Of a stretch of DNA of 64,000 bases, positions 57,493 to 64,000 are shown piece after piece. Position numbers and translations under genes: made by a program. The notes beneath the pieces were generated by a model. That model ran no database searches. It saw only the letters and a program-made list of their open reading frames with translations, and was not told the DNA's origin. How positions within the stretch are numbered: the stretch's first letter is position 1; every line of letters starts with the position of its first letter. This DNA comes from Eretmocerus hayati (lineage: Eukaryota; Arthropoda; Insecta; Hymenoptera; Aphelinidae), in contig CM056744.1 of assembly GCA_029851415.1 (NCBI GenBank), forward strand, positions 102,891,338 through 102,955,337, written 5' to 3'.

Positions 57493-59695
57493 ATGCCGCC
57501 CTTCGGAGAGACTAGCAGTATCATCAAATTAGAATCAGCTCAAATTATGCGAGAAATTTTTTTAGTTTTCCTCGGTTTCTTGATTGGTGGCATTATAGTG
57601 TACATGGCTTATGAAACTACAACATATAAGAGGCAGAGGGTCGAAGGTGGGCAGGCGGTTCCGAGGGCACCAAGAGGAAAATCGCCGTGGAACGTTGATT
57701 CGCTCACGCAACCCGAATTTATATGGTGGTTATCGCCAGATCCGCAGGATAGGCAACGATTCGTATGCCGCGTTTGCGATAGATCATATGCATTTTCTCA
57801 AAGAACGTGTCTCACCGATCATATTGAGAAGCAGAAACATATACGCCTATTCGGCGCTGCTGAAAGGGAAGGTCGATTAATACAGAACGTGGCTGTAGGT
57901 CTGTCGCAGTCGGACAAAAAAAAGGGTCGCAATGATTGTGTCTACTCTTATCGCTGATCACAGGGTCAGCATACATTTCGTGAACGATTTGATTTCCGTA
58001 TTTCAAAGACTCGTCGCCGATGATCCAGACCATCCACTTTTACAATTGAGAATGAGAGAAGATAAATGCACTGCGGTCATTAAAAAGGTCATATTTCCAG
58101 TTGCTTTCTCAAATTTGGTGAACATCTTAAATATTGTTCCTTGGTCAGTTTTCATGGACGAAAGCCACGATATTTCGAATGTCAAGATAGTTGCTGTATG
58201 TGCTCAGTACCGTCATCCAATTACAGGAGATATAAAAATTCAATTATTATGTATACTAGAGATCAACCCCTTACATGGAAAAGCGACTGAAGTATACGTA
58301 GTTTTCAAGGAATGGCGCATCCAAAATGGTATTATCATTCAACGAATCACATTCCTGAGTTGCGACAATGCATCATTCTTTCTAGGTTCAGTAACTGGTT
58401 TTTACGTGACCATGAAAAAGGATGTCCTTCACTTGCAGGTTCTCAATTGTGTTTGTCATACATCTGCTATTATTGCTGAAAAGAGCTCCAAAGAACTTCC
58501 TTCAGAAGTTGAGAGTTTGATGAGGAAATTTTGCACTTGGTTTTGAAAAAGTAGTAAACGTGATAAGGAGTTCGAAGCTTTCGTCCTTTTCTTAGAACTA
58601 GAGAAACATAAAATTGTTTCATTCAGTGGTACGAGATGGCTTGAAGGATATAAATGTTATTCGGTGCTATTTGAATACTGGGATCCACTATTAAATTATT
58701 TCACTGTTGAAGTTTTTAAACACCAAGAAGATCAAGAACGGATTAAAATTCTGGGCTGGTTACAAGATAGAAGGTTACAAGCGCTTGTGGCATTTCTAGG
58801 CTATAATCTAGACTTTTTCAATAAATTTAATGCTCAATATCAAGCCAAAGAACTACTCGCTCCCAAATTGTGGAGATCTATTGAAACTCTCATGTCAAAT
58901 ATCGCTTCAAATCACGTGAGACCTGAAGCTCTTCCTCACATAACATCGATTGATTTCAATCTTGCAGAAAACGCTAGGGTACTACACGAAATTGTTGTGG
59001 GAGAAAACTGTCTCCAAGTATTGAATAGATTGCCGCCGGAGGACGTTACATACGTCAGACAGTTTGCAGAAAAATTCTATGTTAAATTTATCATTGAGAT
59101 GAGAAGTCGTCTACTTGAACATCGACCTTTACTAGAAAATTTAATATTCCTAGAGCCTAGTGTGGCTTTGGCGGAGGACCGCAATTTCAGTAACATCGAA
59201 TTCGTGTGCACACACTACTTCACTCAATTGAATCTTCCTGCTGTACAAGTGGAGTGGCAGAGACTCCCACAGCATTTTCAACCTAATGAAATTGCGCAAT
59301 ATGTGACTCTTGACGCGGAAAGTTTTTGGAAAATTGTCATAAAGTTGAAATTAGACGATCGATTGTTATTCCCAGCTTTGACTGAGTTAACGGCGATAGT
59401 AAGCACCATTCCACACTCGAATGCTGAGCCTGAGCGCGTGTTTTCTGATGTTAATGAATTCAAAGACTGGAAAAGCAATCGAACGCTCACTGAATTGCTG
59501 AATTGTCGATGTTTCATCCGATCAAATAACGAGGCTTATCCTGAACAAAATGCATTGAATTTCGAACCAGAGAACGAACATTTTCGACTGTTCAATAGTG
59601 GAGATATGTACGGAAAGGCTGCACAAAGACAGCAAGATGAGCAAGATGTTGAGCAGGATGAGCCACAGGAACCAATTGATGCTGTTCATTAAAAT
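57493..59695 (+). pseudogene. hAT-type transposase gene with BED finger and N-terminal membrane segment, two breaks
   Basis: ATG 57493 gives a 154-codon frame. It has a hydrophobic stretch at residues 21-40 (EIFLVFLGFLIGGIIVYMAY), a basic patch, then a zinc finger C92-x2-C95-x14-H110-x5-H116 of BED type. The frame is lost at an A8 run (57916-57923) and continues one base out of phase as VAMIVSTLIADHRVSIHF. It then holds FMDESHDIS with the catalytic-type D at about 58157, SCDNAS and NCVCHTSAI. A TGA at 58544-58546 interrupts, and the same frame runs on through SGTRWLEGY to a hAT dimerisation tail: LFPALTELTAIVSTIPHSNA, then EPERVFSD (59365-59500). It ends at TAA 59693-59695. With both breaks it is probably dead, though the A-run difference could be a sequencing error. 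No terminal repeats were found. Confidence 0.75.
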
Positions 59696-60663
59696 ATCGT
59701 CCTTCCAAAAACGAGTTGTTGTCGCAAAATTATAGATTACGGTTTTCGTACGTTATACCAATGATGAGGTTATTTCTGACTTTTCTCGAACCGTTATCTA
59801 GTTCCTTCTTCCATTGTTCGTTTATGTCCTCGTGTCACTATTCATGATGAGTATGATTTCCTCTTCGATAATCACAATTGTACATACTAATTAACTCATG
59901 AGAGATGGTGCATGACGAATTTAAATGCTATTCTTTATGATAAGATTGTTGATGCGTATTCATTTTTCCCACAACTTATGAATACTCGTGCCTATTTTCA
60001 GCTTGAGTTCCAGAAAAGCAGCTTTATGTGTACCTTTACCGACCTAAGTAGATTTCCGAAACTCTTTTGTTTCCTGAGTTAACTTTGTAGCTTCGCGTTC
60101 GTCCAATCTCGCTAGCATATGGCCACATTAATGTTACTTCTGACTGCCTAAATACTGAAAAACCGTAGCTCGAATGTTCTGATGTCTAAAATTAACTCTG
60201 GTTTTCTTTTTCAGGCAAGTAAGGACTGACAATGCCTGCACGGATATTGTCTAATTTGTACATAGTATTCATTAATCCTTCTCTCACCTCATTACATTTC
60301 AGCTGCACGAGCCCAGACGAGAATCATCAATATTATTACGGCGAGGCCGTAGTCCATCGCCATTTTTGATATTTATATTCATTTTTATAAATTTCCTCTC
60401 CATGGCGCAATTCTGACATGCATTTTGTTGATGCTTAAAAAATCCCATGTGATTCAATTTCGTAAAACTCAAGATATTCCCAGAACAGATTTCGGTCTAG
60501 CCCCATAAGTCACCCGACATTGCGACTCACTACGGCCTCGCGTCAAAATATTTGCCCGAGCTCTTCTCAAGCTGGTGTATAGTCACGATTGTTCATCTAA
60601 TAGTAAGATTTAAACAAGCTCAAGACAAGCGTGAGGGAAGCTTAGAAAATTGTTGTATATATA
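59696..60663. other. No gene supported
   Basis: Holds the speculative second exon near 60302-60352 (see 57214-57274). Nothing else is recognisable. Confidence 0.3.
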
Positions 60664-62902
60664 CAGTCCCTACCACAAACAATGGAACACGTAGGGTCTC
60701 ACTCAAACAGTGACATTTCCAATTTGATTGGTCGTACGTGAATTCTGAACAAGGGTCTTGAAGAACACAACAAAATCTATCAATTCATGGGTTTTGATCA
60801 TTTTTTACGTGCTTTTTAAGTGCCCGTACACGTGGTTGAAAATCAGAAAATAATTTTCCTTCAATCAATCACCTACAATTCCGACGGGAGTGATCCGATC
60901 ACAAAAACACTAACAGGATCTTGTAGATCTTTCAAAAATCTGAAAATTTGGTCCTCTGTGAAATTTCCTTACGACCCTACCCGTCTGACTCACGAGCTCC
61001 GAAATAGAACTTCGTATTAACACAGGGTGCTCATCAGGGTGGGCCGAAAAAGGGCTTCTTTCGAAAATCGATACGCCCTAGCGTGGAAATGCTGTGTTTG
61101 TACATATAGATGTGAAAAAAATTTTGCTGGACGCTGAGAAATGAGATTTTAGGTCCCAGCAAGAGCCATCAAGCTTTCATCAAAATCAACGCAGGTTTAA
61201 ATGGGCATGTGCCTTATCCGGCACTTTTTTCTTCCTAACTTTGCTCGCATTCCTGGCGCATTCAAGTATTTTTCAACGTACCTTAGCTCATTCTAAAGCT
61301 TGTTCCAAAACCTACAAAATTAGCTAAAGTACGTCCAATTTCGACTAACCCGAGCCAATCTATCTCAATTTTTTCAAAGAGTGATCATTATTAAAAATCC
61401 AAAAAAAGGGCGATTCTCCTTGCAAACTTTGCTTGTATTTCTGGTGCATCTGAACATTTTTCAAGGTACTTTAGCTCATTTCTAAGCTTGTACTAAAACC
61501 TACAAAACGAGCTAAAGTACGTCCAATTTCGACTAATCCGAGCCAATCTATCTCAACTTTTCCATTGCGAGTTTTGAAAGGAGTGAGGCGGGAGGGGGAA
61601 GTCACTTATTTTCGGATTTTTCAAAACTAATCACTTTTCAGGAAAATTGTGATAGATTGGCTCGGATTAGTTGAAATTGGACGTACTTTAGCTCGTTTTG
61701 TAGGTTTTAGAACAAGCTTGAAAATCAGCTAAAGTACGTTGAAGAATGTTCAGATGCACCAGAAATACGAGCAAAGTTTGCAAGGAGAATCGCCCTATTT
61801 TTGGGATTTTTAATAATGATCACCTTCTGGAGAAATTGAGATAGATTGGCTCGGGTTAGTCAAAATTGGACGTACTTTAGCTAATTTTGTAGGTTTTGGA
61901 ACAAGCTTTAGAACGAGCTAAGGTACATTGGAAAATACTTGAATGCGCCAGAAATGCGAGCAAAGTTAGGAAGAAAAAAGTGCCGTATAAGGCACATTCC
62001 CATTTAAACCTGCGTTAATTTTGATAAAAGCTTGATGGCTCTAGCTGGGACCTAAAATCTCATTTCTCAGCGTCCAGCAAAATTTTTTTCACATCTATAT
62101 GTACAAACACAACATTTCCACGCTAGGGCGTATCGATTTTAGAAGAAAGCCCTTTTTCGGCCCACCCTAGTGCTCATGGAGATACCGAGCCTGGCACATG
62201 TTTAATTTTCTCTCGCTCTATACTGGGGCAAAATTAGATTTAAAAAAGATCACAGCACATGATTCTGACGTGGAATGATCTCATCTTCTAGAATATTTTA
62301 TCAGATTTTGTCTCAAACTGTGACCTATAGAAGCAAAACACGAAATTCATCATTTTTCACATCAAATTTCGATAAATCGTTGCTACCTCACATCTTAGAC
62401 AAAATCAAATGAAATATTCTGAAAGATGAGATCGTTTCACGTCGAAATCCTGTGCCATGATTTTTGTAAATCCAATTTTGCCCCAGAATAGAGCGAGAGA
62501 CAATTAAACGGGTGCCAGGCTCGGTATCTCCATAAGCACCCTGTATTCATACGAAGTTTTATTTCGGAGCTCGTGAGTCAGACGGGAAGGGTCGTAAGGA
62601 AATTTCACAGAGGACCAAATTTTTAGATTTTTGAAAGATCTACAAGATCCTGTTAGTATTTTTGTGATCGGATCACTCCCGTCGAAATTGTAGGTGATTG
62701 ATTGAGGGAGAATTATTCTCTGATTTTCAACCACGTGTACGGGCACTTTAAAAGCACGTAAAAAATCATCAAAACCCATGAATTGATAGATTATGTTGTG
62801 TTCCTCAACACCCTTTTTCAGAATTCCCGTACGACTAATCAAATTGGAAATGTCACTGTTTGAGTGAGACCCTACGTGTTCCATTATTTATGGTAGGGAC
62901 TG
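60664..62902. mobile_element. Tc1/mariner-like palindromic element, split by a hAT-type element
   Basis: CAGTCCCTACCA (60664) and TGGTAGGGACTG (62902) are inverted ends, each next to TA in a TATATATA context. The left arm, 60664-61034, mirrors 62535-62902. The region 62178-62534 is the continuation of the arms and loop: GGAGATACCGAGCC mirrors GGCTCGGTATCTCC, and TTTTGCCCC mirrors GGGGCAAAA. Removing 61035-62169 plus one target copy leaves one continuous palindrome of about 1.1 kb. Open frames at 60820-61020 and 62504-62884 are the two arms read twice (VVENQ and KFPYDP in both), not a gene. Confidence 0.85.
61035..62169. mobile_element. hAT-type palindromic element with 8-bp target duplication GTGCTCAT
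   Basis: GTGCTCAT is found at 61027-61034 and 62170-62177. Between them the ends are CAGGGTGGGCCGAAAAAG (61035) and CTTTTTCGGCCCACCCTA (62169). The arms, over 500 bp each, are nearly identical. Each arm holds two tandem units of about 186 bp, each carrying the palindromic module ACGTACTTTAGCTC...GAGCTAAAGTACGT with AAGCTTGTT in its middle (near 61280, 61465, 61680 and 61870). The module is shared with the 33717-34505 element. No transposase; mobilised in trans if at all. Recent insertion, given the exact duplication. Confidence 0.9.
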
Positions 62903-63584
62903 TATATATATATATCTGATTCTCATCTGGGACACGCGGTCGTAGGGCTACTGGCGATGGAAACCGCGATCATACCTGTGTTCTAATGTCCTGATAATTT
63001 TGGTCGATAATTTAGTATTTGTTGATTGAAAAAGATTCTAGTGAAGTAATGATTATGAACGCACTGTTCCCTACCCTCACTCCAGGCATTAGACCACAGA
63101 TATGAAGAAAAAAAAGTTCCAACGCACAAGTTTCTTTTGCGTTCTGAAAGTTTATGGGCGTACAGTATATCATGACAAGACTATCAATATAGCATTCATG
63201 CAATCTCGTACCATTTTCCTTCTGAACACTGAGAAACGCCAAGGCAGTACCTCAAGGGTTGTGTGGAAATCTGCCTATAACTTGAGTAGAACTTCTTTAA
63301 GTTTTCTCAGTATAATGGATGCTCCCGCTCAGCTGCTACTTGGACTATATATCAAATTCATTTCAGATTTTTTTTTTTTTCAATTAATGTACACTGTGGA
63401 AAATTTTTCAGGAAAACTTGAACCAAGTGCGCCCAAGGAGCCACATTTATGACATCAATTTGTGGTTGGTTATTCAGTGCGAAAAAGTCCTCAATTGCGA
63501 ATGAAACGGCTAGTAAACTTCACAACAATATTTAGCTGTAATAAATATCAACTTTGTAATTGAAATTAGAAACTCTCTTCTTTT
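62903..63584. other. No gene supported
   Basis: A 116-codon plus frame at 63102-63452 has ATG and basic composition but no recognisable motif, and a T run (63369-63380) falls inside it. Left unassigned. Confidence 0.3.
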
Positions 63585-64000
63585 GTTCACATTTTTATTA
63601 ATATTGATAAACGTTATTGAAAAAGAGTAAAAACATCTGAAAGAGATTTGAAACATGCAAAGAGAAAAAAATTCAGATGAGAAAGAAAAAGTCCCTCACG
63701 AGATTCGAACCCCAGCCTCCCGCGTTACAGTCAGAGCGCGTACCACTCGACCACTTAGCTAGTTACGAGTGATAGACTAAACGTTACACATGTTCGTCGG
63801 GCCCCCTTCGGGGGCTTGGGTTCAAATATCTTTATTACGGGCTTCTCACCATACCATCAGTAAGTACTGCATCCCACTTTATCGCATTTATACCATCGTC
63901 AATTCTCGAGGACGATAAGCCGAAATTCACTGTTGGGAAGCATATAATGAAATTTTCAAGATAAATTTTTTTCAGATTTGCATTTGGGAAATGAAAAAAA
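63585..64000 (-). repeat. tRNA-like repeat family, copy 3 (runs off the window)
   Basis: Inverted relative to copies 1 and 2. It has both flanks: 5' flank 63780-64000 matches copy 2, and 3' flank 63585-63690 matches copy 1 (AACGTTATTGAAAAAGAG, GATTTGAAACATGC). It is therefore the most complete of the three, and the unit must be at least 400 bp. Confidence 0.75.
63695..63770 (-). tRNA. tRNA-like sequence, anticodon GTA (Tyr-type), functionality doubtful
   Basis: On the minus strand: A box TGGTCGAGTGG (63753-63743), B box GGTTCGAATCT (63711-63701). Anticodon loop CTGTAAC gives GTA (63728-63726), with T33 and one stem mismatch. A run of five T follows at about 63690. The acceptor stem does not pair, and there is no intron as a real Tyr tRNA would often have. 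Confidence 0.4.

Noticed and set aside
62504..62884. 126-codon minus-strand frame and its partner at 60820-61020
   Set aside because: Both are the arms of the Tc1-like palindrome, one of them with extra stops; conservation of the peptide follows from arm identity.

Overview
The window looks like AT-rich nuclear DNA of an insect. Genes are few and have short GT-AG introns, one is a multi-exon secreted-protein gene of a type I associate with insects, and an R1-like LINE tail and hAT, pogo and Tc1-type DNA-transposon remnants are present. A hymenopteran such as a parasitoid wasp is my best guess, but nothing in the sequence proves the order. There is no operon structure, no CRISPR array and no rRNA.

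From 1 to about 43,300 the window is almost entirely repeat-derived. It holds a broken pogo-type transposase fragment (130-286) and a series of long palindromic (foldback) elements at 0.4-2.5, 5.4-6.8, 28.7-29.4, 33.7-34.5 and 41.9-43.3 kb. Smaller hairpin MITEs lie at 11.1, 19.6, 20.6-21.1, 36.2 and 41.4 kb. Other repeats are a twice-interrupted repeat carrying a retroposon with target duplication (26.4-28.4 kb), a 1.7 kb degenerate 10-bp minisatellite (29.5-31.4 kb), and a hAT element with an exact 8-bp target duplication (38.9-40.7 kb) that carries another foldback nested inside it. Long stretches between these (6.8-11.1, 11.4-19.5, 21.6-26.3, 36.5-38.9 kb) show no gene I can support.

From 44 to 60 kb there are host genes. 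A secreted protein of roughly 640-675 residues is encoded by nine or ten exons on the plus strand (45,429-49,850). One of its introns has been invaded by a foldback element that was itself later interrupted. On the minus strand at 55.2-56.2 kb lies a two-exon FHA-domain plus coiled-coil gene whose frame is broken at a run of 12 Gs. A small ORF and a possible first exon sit close upstream of it, and then comes a degenerate hAT-type transposase gene with an N-terminal membrane segment (57.5-59.7 kb).

The last part (60.6-62.9 kb) is a clean nest: a Tc1/mariner-like palindrome (TA target, CAGT end) split by a hAT-type palindrome with the 8-bp duplication GTGCTCAT. Four tRNA-like (pol III A/B box) sequences at 23.3, 53.1, 53.6 and 63.7 kb form a dispersed family with four different anticodons.

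The strongest candidate for something undescribed is a family of about five palindromes (21.3, 39.6, 40.8, 48.2 and 54.4 kb). They share a conserved centre, while their arms differ greatly between copies but remain complementary within each copy.
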